From CALKWS01 sp051020515 (GTDB taxonomy: Bacteria; Actinomycetota; Actinomycetes; Actinomycetales; Beutenbergiaceae): DNA of 64,000 bases. The notes under the pieces are model-generated. The model was not told the DNA's origin. It searched no databases and saw nothing but the letters and a program-made list of their open reading frames with translations. Below are positions 1 to 9,600 of this stretch, one piece after another (position 1 is the stretch's first letter; the number at the start of each line of letters is the position of its first letter). The position numbers and the translations under genes are program-made. The DNA lies in the NCBI RefSeq assembly GCF_051020515.1, contig NZ_CP194857.1, forward strand, positions 4,092,001 through 4,156,000, in the 5' to 3' direction.

Positions 1-579
1 GACAGTATCAGCGGTCGCGCCGAACATGGCGTGGAAGATGGACTGGGTGAGGTCGTCGAGGTGGGCGAGGGACTGGCGGCGCTTGGTGCGCAGCGCGTCG
101 GCCTGGTCGAGAATCGCGGCGATGCGGCGCTGCTCCTCAATGGGAGGATGCGGGATCTCGATCTGCGTTGCCGTCCTCTTCGACAGTTCCTTGAACGTCG
201 CGCCATTGCCAAGTGACTGCAAGTACTCCGTCTTGGAGTTGAGCCAGTGGTAGAGGAATTTCGCCTCGAGACCAGGTCTCGGAACGAGGCTCTTGAACCC
301 TTGATTCGTTGCCATCGGCACGGTGTTGATCGCAACATGTCCGATTGGTGCACGAGAACTGAGTAGCACCGACCCAACTGGCAGGACATTGGTACTGCAA
401 CTGCGAACGCCCTCCTCAGTGAGTGTCCGAGGAGTCGCCGATATGTAAGGACCTTCGAGTTTGCTCAGGTCGGCGGGGGTCACCCATGCGATGTCACCGT
501 CCCAGAAATCGGCCACACCCGACTTCGGCGTCGCTCCTGAAACGATCTCCGCGACATCGCCCAGACGGACTGTCTTCAC
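1..579 (-). CDS. hsdS: Type I restriction enzyme specificity subunit HsdS (partial, N-terminal part)
   Basis: The DNA-recognition subunit of a type I restriction-modification complex. An open frame of 193 codons starts at a GTG whose bases overlap the hsdM stop (4-nt GTGA overlap) and runs off the left edge without a stop. It begins VKTVRLGDVAEIVSG, a typical HsdS opening, followed by one target recognition domain (WDGDIAWVTPADLSK, SSRAPIGHVAIN, NQGFKSLVP) and the conserved helix after it (PHPPIEEQRRIAAILDQAD, about residues 140-158). This is one half of the usual two-TRD protein; the second half lies outside the window. The overlap implies translational coupling to hsdM. Target sequence cannot be predicted. 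Confidence 0.88.
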   Translation of the reverse strand, partial: MKTVRLGDVAEIVSGATPKSGVADFWDGDIAWVTPADLSKLEGPYISATPRTLTEEGVRSCSTNVLPVGSVLLSSRAPIGHVAINTVPMATNQGFKSLVPRPGLEAKFLYHWLNSKTEYLQSLGNGATFKELSKRTATQIEIPHPPIEEQRRIAAILDQADALRTKRRQSLAHLDDLTQSIFHAMFGATADTV

Positions 580-2046
580 GCCAACATCGCCTTCAACTCA
601 GCGCGGCCCTGGGCAATCTCATCTTCGATCTGCTCGATATCGGCGATGATCTCCAGCGGGTCGCGGTGCTCGACGTCGTCGTAGACGATCTCCTTGTAGC
701 GGTTGATCGACAGGTCGTAGCCCTGCTCGGCGATCTCCGCCTTGGGGACCGAGAACGAACTGTCGGTGCGCGCTCGGTCGCGTTCCGTCGTCGCCCGCTG
801 TTGCCACCGGGTGAGCACATCGGGCAGGTCGTTGGCTTCGATCGGGTTGCGCTTGTCGTCCAGGGAGAAACCATCGGCAGTCACGTCGTAGAACCACACG
901 TCATCGGTGCCGCCGGAGTCGGTCTTGGTGAAGCACAGGATCGCGGTGGACACCCCGGCGTAGGGCTTGAAAACACCGGAGGGCAGTTTCACCACCGCGT
1001 CCAGCTTCTGCTCCTCCACGAGTGTCCGGCGCAGATCCTTGTGCGCGTTCGACGACCCGAACAGCACGCCGTCGGGCACGATCACCGCCGCGCGGCCGCC
1101 GGGCTTGAGTAGCCGCAGGAACAGGGCGAGAAACAGCAACTCGGTCTTCTTGGTCTTCACCACCCGCAGGAGGTCCTTCGACGTCGACTCGTAGTCCAGC
1201 GACCCGGCGAACGGCGGATTTGCCAGGACCAGGGAGTACTGCTGGGCGTCAGCGGCGGCGCCCTCGGACAGGGAGTCGCGGTAGCGGATGTCCGGCGATT
1301 CGATGCCGTGCAGGAGCATGTTCATGCTGCCAATCCGAAGCATCGTGGAGTCGAAGTCGTAACCGTGGAACATGCTGCGGTGGAAGTGTTCGCGCTGCTT
1401 GGCGTTGGTCAGCGCGCTCGGGTGATGTTCGCGGATGTGTTCCGAAGCGCTGACCAAGAAGCCGGCGGTGCCGCAGGCGGGGTCGCAGATCTCATCCTCA
1501 GGGGGTCGGCGCCATCATCGCGACCATCAGGTTGATGATGTGCCGCGGCGTGCGGAACTGGCCGTTGGTGCCGGCGCTGGCGATCTTGGAGAGCAAATAC
1601 TCGTACAGGTCCCCGTTGGTGTCCCGGTCCTCCATCGGGATGTCACCGAGCATGTCCACCACGCGGCTGAGCAGCGCCGGGGTGGGGATGGTGAACCGGG
1701 CGTCCTTCATGTGCACTGAGTAGGTGGAGTCATCGCCGCCGACCTGCTGGCCCAGGCCGCGCAAGTACGGGAACACCTCATCGGAGACCAGTGCGTGCAT
1801 CTCAACCGGGTCGCGGTTGGCGAACCTGCTCCAGCGCAGGTGGTGCTGGTCGGGCAAGAACACCGGGTCCTCGATCTCACCGGTGATGCGGGCCTTCTTT
1901 TCCGCGATGGTCTGCAGGTCATCCAGCCGGCGCAGGAACAGCAGGTAGGTGATCTGCTCGATCACCTCCAACGGGTTGGAGATGCCGCCGGACCAGAAGG
2001 CGTCCCAGACGCGATCGACCTTGCTCTTCAGTTCACCTGTGATCAC
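576..2046 (-). CDS. hsdM: Type I restriction-modification DNA methyltransferase HsdM (frameshifted)
   Basis: N6-adenine methyltransferase subunit of the type I system. The N-terminal helical domain (ELKSKVDRVWDAFWSGG, then NPLEVIEQITYLLFLRRLDD) lies in one frame down to a stop at 1498. The SAM-binding motif DPACGTAGFLV and the catalytic NPPF motif (LANPPFAG) are in another frame. The break is the five-C run (minus strand) at 1501-1505: with four Cs the protein reads through APTPEDEICDPACGT and is 489 aa, normal for HsdM. I chose the GTG at 2046 because family members start close to ITGELKSK; an upstream start at 2109 is open but extends into non-conserved sequence. Likely sequencing error, although homopolymer phase variation is possible. 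hsdR is not in the window. Confidence 0.88.
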
Positions 2047-2176
2047 ACGCTCCACTGTAGTTCGCAGGTCAGACAGCGGGGCGCGGGTCAGCCTGCCAAC
2101 TCTGTACACCTGGGGGGTGATCTCCGACCCTCAGGCACCGGCACGAACGGCACCGAGGTGAGCACCTCCGGGAAAC

Positions 2177-2202
2177 TGTCGTATCGGAACAGCCCCGTTC
2201 GT
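2177..2202 (+). promoter_or_regulatory. Candidate ECF sigma-factor promoter for the DGPF/sigma operon
   Basis: TGTCGT at 2177-2182 is followed after 16 bases by TCGT at 2199-2202, about 75 bases ahead of the first DGPF gene. From memory, ECF42 sigma factors were assigned promoters with TGTCGA at -35 and a CGA-like -10, so this could be an autoregulated promoter of the operon encoding the sigma factor. The match is imperfect and has not been tested. The remaining intergenic stretch 2047-2277 shows nothing else I can support. Confidence 0.25.
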
Positions 2203-2277
2203 GGAAGGTATGTGGGACGCCACCGGTGGCCCGTGCAACAAACCGATGTCCTTCGGACTACTCGAGAGGAGAGGATC

Positions 2278-2655
2278 ATGCCCGAGTACCTGATCGCGTT
2301 CAACGACGAGTGGGTGCCCGACCACACGCCACAAGAGGTGCAGCAGAAGGCCGAGGCCAGCATGGTGGTGGTCGAGGAGATGAGGAATGAAGGAGTCTTC
2401 GTCTTCGGGAACGGGGGGATCGATGCCTCCTCCGTTGTCTGCAGCGTCGAAGCCAGGGAGGGAGAGCCTGTCTTCACTGACGGACCCTACGTGGAGACCA
2501 AGGAGCATCTCGGCGGCTTCTGCGTCGTGCGGGTGCCCGATGACGCCGCTGCGCGGTACTGGGCCGGCCGCCTCGCGGTCGCGCTCGACTGGCCCCAGGA
2601 AGTGCACCGCTTCCCGGGTCGACCACCACAGGCCGCCGACCTCGATAGGGACTGA
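2278..2655 (+). CDS. YCII/DGPF-domain protein
   Basis: A 125-residue DGPF (YCII-related) protein. The sequence shows the hallmark FTDGPYVETKEHLGGFCVV near residues 63-81 and the alternating fold starting MPEYLIAFNDEW. It starts at the ATG after a strong ribosome binding site (GAGAGGAGAGG); the same frame stays open far upstream but only as antisense of hsdM. It is the first gene of a three-gene run (DGPF, DGPF, sigma factor), the conserved context of ECF42 sigma factors. DGPF proteins are small alpha-beta dimeric proteins; their biochemical role with these sigma factors is not established. Confidence 0.85.
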   Translation: MPEYLIAFNDEWVPDHTPQEVQQKAEASMVVVEEMRNEGVFVFGNGGIDASSVVCSVEAREGEPVFTDGPYVETKEHLGGFCVVRVPDDAAARYWAGRLAVALDWPQEVHRFPGRPPQAADLDRD

Positions 2656-2660
2656 TCACC

Positions 2661-3047
2661 ATGCCCAGGTATCTCCTGTCCGTCTACGGACCCGCCGAAC
2701 CCACCGACTACGGCCCCTACCCCTCCAAGGAGGCGATGCTGGCGTCCTTCGCCGACACCGGCGCCTTCAATGACAAGCTCCAGCGCGAAGGCTACTTCGT
2801 CTTCGCCGACGGTCTGGAGCCCGCCACGACCGCCACGACCGTGGACGGTCAGGGCGAGAGCCCGGTGATCCTGGACGGGCCCTATCTGGAGACCAAGGAG
2901 TGCATCGGCGGCTTCTGGGTGATCGAGGCCCCCGATCTGGACGTGGCCCTGAAACTCGCCGCCGAGGCGTCGAAGGCATGCCGCGGCAAGGTGGAGGTGC
3001 GCCCCTTCCAGACCGCGGAGTCCGTGCAGAGGCTGCTGCACTCGTAA
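2661..3047 (+). CDS. YCII/DGPF-domain protein
   Basis: A second DGPF protein of 128 aa, only 5 bases after the first. The motif ILDGPYLETKECIGGFWVI is at about residues 70-88. Its C-terminal part (ALKLAAEASKACRGKVEVRPF) is typical of the DGPF proteins encoded with ECF42 sigma factors. It is related to but clearly diverged from the preceding protein, so this is an old duplication. It probably shares the transcript with the downstream sigma-factor gene, 16 bases away. Function unknown beyond that association. Confidence 0.87.
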   Translation: MPRYLLSVYGPAEPTDYGPYPSKEAMLASFADTGAFNDKLQREGYFVFADGLEPATTATTVDGQGESPVILDGPYLETKECIGGFWVIEAPDLDVALKLAAEASKACRGKVEVRPFQTAESVQRLLHS

Positions 3048-3063
3048 GGCTCCTGCTGCAATA

Positions 3064-4308
3064 GTGAGCAAGGTGCGCCTCGAGGAAGCGATGACCCGCA
3101 TCCACAAACAGGAGTGGGCGCGGGTCGTCGCCAGCCTTGCGCGCCGGTTCGGTGACCTCGATATCGCGGAGGACGCCGCTGCCGAGGCGTTCGTCACGGC
3201 GGTGCAGCGGTGGCCGCGCGACGGGGTGCCCGCTCATCCCGGCGGGTGGCTCACCACGACCGCGAACCGCAAGGCGATCGATCGGATCCGGCGCGAGTCC
3301 CTGCGCGAGACCAAGCACCAGGCGGCCCGGATGCTGCACGATGACACACCCGCCGAGCCGACCGGTCCGATCGAGGACGACCGGCTCCGACTGATCTTCA
3401 CCTGCTGCCACCCGGCGCTGGCGATGGAAGCCCGGGTTGCCCTGACCCTGCGCCTGCTCGGCGGGTTGACCGTCGCCGAGATCGCCCGGGCATTCCTGGT
3501 GCAGGAGACCACGATGGCCCAACGAATCACCCGCGCGAAGAGAAAGATCAAGGCCGCTCACATCCCTTACCGGGTGCCCTCCTCCGAGGACATCCGCGAG
3601 CGGCTCGCCGGGGTGCTCACGGTGGTCTACCTGATCTTCAACGAGGGCTATCTCGCCGGCGAGGGTGTTGAGCCGCTCCGCACCGATCTCATCGATGAGG
3701 CGATCGTGCTGGGCCGGCTGCTGCTCGACCTCCTACCCGAGGACGGCGAAGTGGCCGGCCTCCTTGCCCTGATGCTCCTCATCGACGCTCGCCGGCCCGC
3801 GCGTGTCTCGCGCACCGGAGAGTTGGTGACGCTCGAGGAGCAGGACCGCAGCGCGTGGGACCGGTCTCTCCTCGACGAGGGCCACGCACTGGTCCGCGGC
3901 CGACTCGCAGCGGTGGCCGGCGGCGATGAGCAACCCGGGCGCTACCAACTGCTGGCGGCGATCAACGCTGTGCACACCTACCACCTCTCGGCGCGGGACA
4001 CCGACTGGTCCCAGATCCTCACCCTCTACGACCGTCTGGTGCTGACGGATCCCTCCCCGATCGTGCGGCTGAACCGGGCGGTCGCAGTCGCCGAGGTGGA
4101 CGGCCCCGATGTCGCACTGGCCGAGATCGACCGGTTGGCCGGACCTCTTGACGGTTACCACGCGTTGCATGCCGCACGCGCCGATCTGCTACGTCGGCTC
4201 GGCCGCGGTGGCGATGCGCTCGGTGCCTATGACCGGGCCATCGAACTGACCGGAAATCCCGCCGAGCGGACCTACCTCACCCGCCGGCGCGACCAACTCG
4301 CGACCTGA
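3064..4308 (+). CDS. ECF42-type RNA polymerase sigma factor with C-terminal TPR-like extension
   Basis: A 414-residue sigma-70 family factor. Region sigma-2 lies at about 8-80 (FGDLDIAEDAAAEAFVTAV, GGWLTTTANRKAIDRIRRE) and sigma-4 at about 110-165 (LTLRLLGGLTVAEIARAFLV, MAQRITRAKRKIK). It is about 200 residues longer than a normal ECF factor: the C-terminal part holds the DUF6596-like block (VYLIFNEGYLAGEG), then TPR-like helices ending in LGAYDRAIELTGNPAERTYL. This architecture plus adjacent DGPF genes defines the ECF42 group. No anti-sigma gene is next to it; the C-terminal extension is thought to replace it in this group. Start is GTG at 3064; the regulon is unknown. Confidence 0.9.
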   Translation: MSKVRLEEAMTRIHKQEWARVVASLARRFGDLDIAEDAAAEAFVTAVQRWPRDGVPAHPGGWLTTTANRKAIDRIRRESLRETKHQAARMLHDDTPAEPTGPIEDDRLRLIFTCCHPALAMEARVALTLRLLGGLTVAEIARAFLVQETTMAQRITRAKRKIKAAHIPYRVPSSEDIRERLAGVLTVVYLIFNEGYLAGEGVEPLRTDLIDEAIVLGRLLLDLLPEDGEVAGLLALMLLIDARRPARVSRTGELVTLEEQDRSAWDRSLLDEGHALVRGRLAAVAGGDEQPGRYQLLAAINAVHTYHLSARDTDWSQILTLYDRLVLTDPSPIVRLNRAVAVAEVDGPDVALAEIDRLAGPLDGYHALHAARADLLRRLGRGGDALGAYDRAIELTGNPAERTYLTRRRDQLAT

Positions 4309-4367
4309 GGCGAACCCCTCGGCCGGCACGGCGAGGGCGAAGCCCGCACCTCCAGCTCAATTCACCA

Positions 4368-4404
4368 TTGCCTTATATAAGTCAGGACTGATAGTGTCGT
4401 TCCA
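4368..4404 (+). promoter_or_regulatory. Leaderless promoter with palindrome ahead of the ArsR regulator
   Basis: TTGCCT (4368-4373) and TAGTGT (4392-4397) are spaced 18 bases apart, and the ATG of the ArsR gene follows 6 bases after the -10, so transcription should start at or near the start codon. A perfect 10-bp palindrome CTTATATAAG (4372-4381) sits in the spacer and is a plausible operator for autoregulation. This AT-rich patch stands out in very GC-rich surroundings. Confidence 0.5.
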
Positions 4405-4754
4405 TGCACGCGCTCGACGTCCTCGGTGACCCGGTTCGACGCCGCTTGCTGGAGTTGCTCGCCGACGGTGAGCAACCAGCCGGTGAACTCGCCACCCGGA
4501 TCGGTGCGGAGTTCGGCATCAGCCAACCGGCGGTGTCCCAGCACCTGCGGGTGCTGCGCACGCAGGGCTTCACCACGGTGCGCCCCGACGGCTCCCGGCG
4601 GCTGTACGCCGTCGACCCCGAGCCGTTGCGTCAGGCCGATGACTGGCTCGCACCGTTCCGCGCGTTCTGGGCGCCCCGCCTGGCTGCCCTCGAGACCGAG
4701 ATCGCGCGCGGCAAGCGCGAGCGACGCCACCACCCCAGTAACGAGAAGGAGTGA
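4404..4754 (+). CDS. ArsR-family winged-helix transcriptional regulator
   Basis: A 116-residue ArsR/SmtB-type regulator. The winged helix spans about 1-80: HALDVLGDPVRRRLLELL opens the domain, and the recognition helix is ISQPAVSQHLRVLRTQGF. No cysteine or histidine metal-site cluster is visible, so it is probably not a metal sensor. It belongs to the subgroup encoded with SRPBCC (AHSA1-like) proteins. The downstream SRPBCC gene begins at its stop codon, which indicates an operon. The promoter overlaps a palindrome, suggesting self-repression. Confidence 0.88.
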   Translation: MHALDVLGDPVRRRLLELLADGEQPAGELATRIGAEFGISQPAVSQHLRVLRTQGFTTVRPDGSRRLYAVDPEPLRQADDWLAPFRAFWAPRLAALETEIARGKRERRHHPSNEKE

Positions 4755-4756
4755 CC

Positions 4757-5410
4757 ATGACCGAGAACGTCACCACCATCAGCGCCGGACAGGCCGACCA
4801 GGTCACGCGTGGCCTGGCCGTGACCGAACACGGCGACACCGCGACGGTCGTCGCCACGATCAGCCAGGCCTACGCCACCACCGTCGAGGACCTCTGGAAC
4901 GCCTGCACCTCCGCCGAACGGCTCCCCCGGTGGTTCGGGCCCGTCTCCGGCGACCTCGAACTCGGCGGTCGATACCGGATCGAAGGAAACGCCGATGGCA
5001 CGATCGAGGCGTGCGAGCCTCCGTCGCGTGTCAAGGCCACCTGGGAGTTCGCCGGGAACATCTCCTGGGTCACCCTCCGCATCACCGAGGACGACGACGG
5101 CGCCCGCCTCACCCTTGAGCACGAGACGACCGAGGACTTCCCGAGCGACTTCTGGACCACCTACGGGCCGGGCGCGACCGGGGTGGGCTGGGACCTGGCC
5201 TTCCTGGGACTGGCCCTGCACATCGCCACCGGGGCCTCGAAGCCGCCGGAGGGCTCGGAGTGGGAGCGCAGCGACGCAGCGCGCGAGTTCATCGCGGATA
5301 GCAGCCGCCGCTGGGCCGAGGCCTCGATCGCCGCGGGCACGCCCGAGGACGCCGCCCGCGCCGCCGAACGGAGGACGACCGCCTTCTACACCGGCCAGGA
5401 GGTCGAGTAG
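4757..5410 (+). CDS. SRPBCC (AHSA1-like) domain protein
   Basis: A START-like fold protein of the activator-of-Hsp90-ATPase-homology group. The SRPBCC domain spans about residues 30-145: TTVEDLWNACTSAERLPRWF, LGGRYRIEGNADGTI and a C-terminal helix region WDLAFLGLALHI. I chose the ATG at 4757 because AAGGAG lies 5 bases upstream; a GTG at 4751 overlapping the ArsR stop is possible. It is coupled to the ArsR gene, a recurring pairing in actinobacteria. The ligand is unknown. Confidence 0.85.
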   Translation: MTENVTTISAGQADQVTRGLAVTEHGDTATVVATISQAYATTVEDLWNACTSAERLPRWFGPVSGDLELGGRYRIEGNADGTIEACEPPSRVKATWEFAGNISWVTLRITEDDDGARLTLEHETTEDFPSDFWTTYGPGATGVGWDLAFLGLALHIATGASKPPEGSEWERSDAAREFIADSSRRWAEASIAAGTPEDAARAAERRTTAFYTGQEVE

Positions 5411-5504
5411 CGTCGCGCGGACTCGGGCGATCGCACCGCCGGTGCCGACAAGGCCGGCGGGTCAGAAGGCCGGCGGGTCAGGCCGCACCGGTGGTGCGTG
5501 ATGC

Positions 5505-6608
5505 TCAGGGCGCCGGCGTGAGGAGGTAGTCCTCCGCGTCCGCGTCCCAGCGCAGGTCCACGAAGCCGCCGGCATTGGCGGCGCGCACGAACTGCAGGAA
5601 GTTGCGGTACCCGAGGGTCTTCTCGGAGAAGCCGGGGCGCTGCTTGCGCATTCGGTCCTTGAATCCGGACAACGGCACCGCCTCACCGGCACCACCGACC
5701 AGGTCGGCGACCGCGGCGAACGCCAGTTCACGTTCGCCGCGCTCGGGCAGGGACACCTCCGGGTCCCCGGCCGCGGGGCCGGAACTGATCTCCACCACCC
5801 CGCGCTCGGCCAGGTGGCGCAGGCACTCTCCGAAGGAACGGAACCCGTAGTCGGACTCGCTGAAGGTGGGATCCTTGCGCAGCAGGGTGCGTTTGAGCAC
5901 CGAGGCGGTCACCGCCCCGGAGGACGAACTCAGGTCCGCCAGGGTCTGGGCCACCAGCACCGCCAATGACGGCGAGCGCTCCTCCGCGTTCGCCTGCTCG
6001 GTACCGGTGGCATCGTCGTCGGCCTGCTCGGTCGGGTCCGGGCGCTCGGGCTGCTCCGGCTGCTCGGCCGCGGCCTCCGGGGGCTTGGGCGCCCCGGGGC
6101 GGCGACGCCGCCCGGAGCGTTCGGAACCGCTGGGTAGGTCCACGCCCTCCAGGCGGTCGTAGAAGAGGAACTCATCGCAGGCCGAGGGCAGGAGCTTCGA
6201 GGTGGAGTTGGCCACCCCGATCCCGATCACCTGCTTGTTCATCTCGCGCAGTTTGTGCACCAGCGGGGAGAAGTCGCTGTCGCCGGTGCAGAGCACGAAG
6301 GTGGAGATGTAGTCGCGCTCGAAGGCCATCTCCACCGCGTCGACCACCATCTTGATGTCCGCGGCGTTCTTGCGTGAGGCCCCCTGGTGCTGGGGCATCT
6401 CGATCAGTTCCACGTGTTCGCTGGCCAGGTCGTGCCGGTCGGAGGCGAAGAACGACCAGTCCGCATACGCCCGTCGCACCACCACGCGCCCGCGAGCGGC
6501 GAGGGCATCGGCGATCGAGCGGAACTGGAACGTGGTGCCCAGATCACGCACCCCCAGCGCGAGGTTCTCGTAGTCCAGGAACACGGCCAGACGCTCATCA
6601 GATTCCAT
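5505..6608 (-). CDS. NYN-domain RNase-like protein with two C-terminal OST-HTH/LOTUS domains
   Basis: A 367-residue protein. The N-terminal NYN (PIN-like) domain covers about 1-150, with acidic metal-binding motifs VFLDYENLALG, ADIKMVVDAVEMAFE and LCTGDSDFSPLVHKL. An acidic, proline-rich linker (about 165-205) leads to two similar winged-helix modules: FSESDYGFRSFGECLRHL and FSEKTLGYRNFLQFVRAA, the OST-HTH/LOTUS type. NYN proteins are predicted RNases and LOTUS domains bind RNA, so an RNA-processing role is likely; the substrate is unknown. A TAGGGT -10 lies 6 nt upstream of the ATG, indicating a leaderless mRNA. Confidence 0.87.
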   Translation of the reverse strand: MESDERLAVFLDYENLALGVRDLGTTFQFRSIADALAARGRVVVRRAYADWSFFASDRHDLASEHVELIEMPQHQGASRKNAADIKMVVDAVEMAFERDYISTFVLCTGDSDFSPLVHKLREMNKQVIGIGVANSTSKLLPSACDEFLFYDRLEGVDLPSGSERSGRRRRPGAPKPPEAAAEQPEQPERPDPTEQADDDATGTEQANAEERSPSLAVLVAQTLADLSSSSGAVTASVLKRTLLRKDPTFSESDYGFRSFGECLRHLAERGVVEISSGPAAGDPEVSLPERGERELAFAAVADLVGGAGEAVPLSGFKDRMRKQRPGFSEKTLGYRNFLQFVRAANAGGFVDLRWDADAEDYLLTPAP

Positions 6609-6666
6609 GCCGCCACCCTAGCCCTGGGGTCTGTGCGGCGCTGACCGCGACAGCGCCGCGCACTCC

Positions 6667-9600
6667 TCAGCGTTTGCGGGCCCGTCGCCAGCGGCGCCGG
6701 GGCTTGGACTTCTTGGCCGTGGCACCGCGCTGCTCGGTATCGGGCGCCGGGGCCTCCTGCACGGCCGACGGCGTCGCCGCCCCCGCCGTAGCACCGGCAC
6801 CATGTCGCACCTGGGGCGGCTCGTCGAAGGCGTCCACGTCGGTGAACTCCACGCCACGCCGCTGCTTCCGTGCCTCGACGAGCCGGTAGAGCACCGGCAC
6901 CAGCACCAGGGTGAGGATCGTGGAGGTGAACAACCCACCGATCACCACCAGCGCCAGGGGCCGGGAGATGAAGGCTCCCCCACCGGTGATTCCCAGCGCC
7001 ATCGGGACCAGGGCACCCATCGTGGCGAAGGCCGTCATAAGGATCGGGCGCAGTCGGTGCCGGGCGCCGTCCTCGATCGCCTCGGCCAGTCCCATCCCGG
7101 CTCGGCGGTACTGGTTGATCAGGTCGATCAGCACGATGGCGTTGGTGACCACCACACCCACCAGCATCAGAGCACCCACCAAGCCGGCCACGCCCAGCGG
7201 GGTGCCGGTGATCAGCAGCAGCCCGATCGAGCCCGTGGCCGCGAACGGCACCGAGATCATCAGGATCAGCGGCTGCACCAGCGACCGGAAGGTGCCCACC
7301 ATCACCAAGTAGACGATGGCCAGGGACAGCAGCAGGGCCACGCCCAGGTTGGCGAAGGCCTCGTCCTGGTCGGCCATCACGCCCCCGACCTGAACGCTCG
7401 CGCCGTCAGGCAGGTCGAGGTCGTCCAGGGCTTCCTGGAGTGCCGCACCCTGGGCGCCCAGGTCGGTGGCGGTGGAGGACGCGGTGATCGTGGCGGACTG
7501 GATACCTCCACTACGGGTGACCGAGGTGGGCAGGTCGACTTCCTCGACCTCGGCGATATCTGCCAGCAACACCGGGTCGGGTTCACCGACCTGCGCCGGA
7601 TCGGGCTGGTCGAGGTCGGTCGGGTCGGGCCCTTCGGGAAGTTCGCCGGGGGCCATGCCCTCGGGTGCGTCCGTCGGTGCATCGCCGGGCATCTGCCCCG
7701 GGACATCCCCTGGTGCCGGGGAACCGGCGGGTTCGGCGGGCACCGTACCCACCGGCAGTTCTTCCAACTCGGTCATCGACAGCGGAGCCTCGCCGATCTG
7801 CATGACCACGTCGATCTCACCGGTGTCGGTGACGATCTGGCCCAGCGGGATGCCGTTCAGGGCGGCCGCCACCGACTGCCCCACCTGAGCCTCGCTCAGG
7901 CCCACCTCGGCGGCCGCTTCGCGGTCCACGCTCACCGTCACCGTCGCCAGGTCCTCGGCCAGGTTGCTGGCCACGTCGGTGGTGTCGGGCACCTCGGCGA
8001 CGGCGTCGCGCACCTGCTGTGCGGCATCGGCCAGATCCTCGGAATCGGCGGCGGTGACCACCACTTCCACGCCACCTGCCAGTGCCGCCTGTCCCGGGCT
8101 CACGGTCAGTTCCCCCGCATCGGAGCCCAGGTCCGCCAACTCCTCGCGCAGCCGCCGTTCCACCTGCGCCGCATCGGCTTCCAGGTCCAGGCTCACCATG
8201 AACGTCGCGTCCTGGCCCGCGCCGACGAACGCCATCACGCCCTCGGCCTCACCGCCGGTCACCTGATAGGTCTGGACCTCCTCGATGTCCTCCAGGATCG
8301 CCTCGACCTGGGCAGCCGCCTCATCGCGGGCCCGCAGCGAGGTGCCGCTGGGCAGCGTCTGGGCGATGCTGACGGTGTTGTCCCCGGAATCCCCGATGAA
8401 CTCGGTCTCCAACTGGGGCACCAGCGCGACGGTCCCGCCGAGCAGGCCGGCGGCGATCAGCAGAGTGATCACCGGGTGGGCCAGGGCCGGGCGCAACGTC
8501 GCCAGATAACCGCGCTGCAGCGGGCCCCGGCGCTCCTGGGCCTGCTCGTCCACCCTCACGTGCCCGCGCTGCCCGGTACCGGCCGTGGGTTCGGCTGCGG
8601 ACGGGGCACCCTTGGCAACCGGTAGGAACCACCACGCGAGCACCGGCACGATCGTCAACGCGACCAACAGCGAGACGAGCAACGCGGCGGCAGCGGTGAA
8701 GGCGAACGGGCGGAAGAGTTCGCCCACCAACCCCCCGACCAGACCGATCGGCACGAACACCGCTGCGGTGGCCACGGTGGCCGAGGTGATCGCACCGCCC
8801 ACCTCCCGCACGCCCGTCAGCACCGCCTGGTGCTTGGGACCGCCGTAGGACAGGTGCCGTTCGATGTTCTCGATCACCACGATGGAGTCATCGACCACCC
8901 GGCCGATGGAGACCGTCAACGCCGCCAGGGTGAGCAGATTCAGGGTGTACCCCACCACGTTCACGCCGATGATCGTGATCAGCAGGGACAGCGGGATGGA
9001 CACCGCCGTCACCCCGGTGGGCCGCCAGGCGCGCATGAAGATGAGGATGACGATCACGGCGAAGATCAGACCGAGCATGCCCTCGACCGCCAGATCCTCC
9101 ACGGACTGGGTGATGAACGGGGCTTGGTCGATGATGACCGAGATCTCCGCGCCCTCGCCCAGGAACTGCTCCAACTCCGGCAGCAGGTCGGCGACCTGGT
9201 CGGAGATCTCTACCGTGTTCCCCTCCGGGGTGGCCGTGACCGCCAGTCCGAAGGAGGTCTGGCCGTTGGTGCGGGCGAAGGAGGTGGCCTCCTCCTGTTC
9301 CACCGACACCTCGGCCACCTCATCCAGGCGCAGCACCTCGCCCTCGGCATTGCGTAGGGGTAGGGCGGCCACGTCGTCGACACCCTCGAGTGCCTCACCC
9401 ACCTGAACGTTGAGCGCGCGCGGATCATCGCGCAGGGTGCCCGCCGGGATCACCATGCCGTGGGAGTCCAGGGTGCTGACGATCACGTCCGGGGACAGTC
9501 CGGCCATAGCCAGAGCGCCCGCGTCCACATCGATGGTGACCACCTCATCGACCGCACCGCTCAGGGCCACATCCCGCACGCCGTCGAGCGCCTCCAGTTC

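Noticed and set aside
6802..8625. Long plus-strand open frame of 607 codons opposite the RND transporter gene
   Set aside because: Its product is rich in His, Gln, Gly and Arg with no domain, as expected for the antisense of GC-rich coding DNA; the minus-strand transporter is unmistakable.
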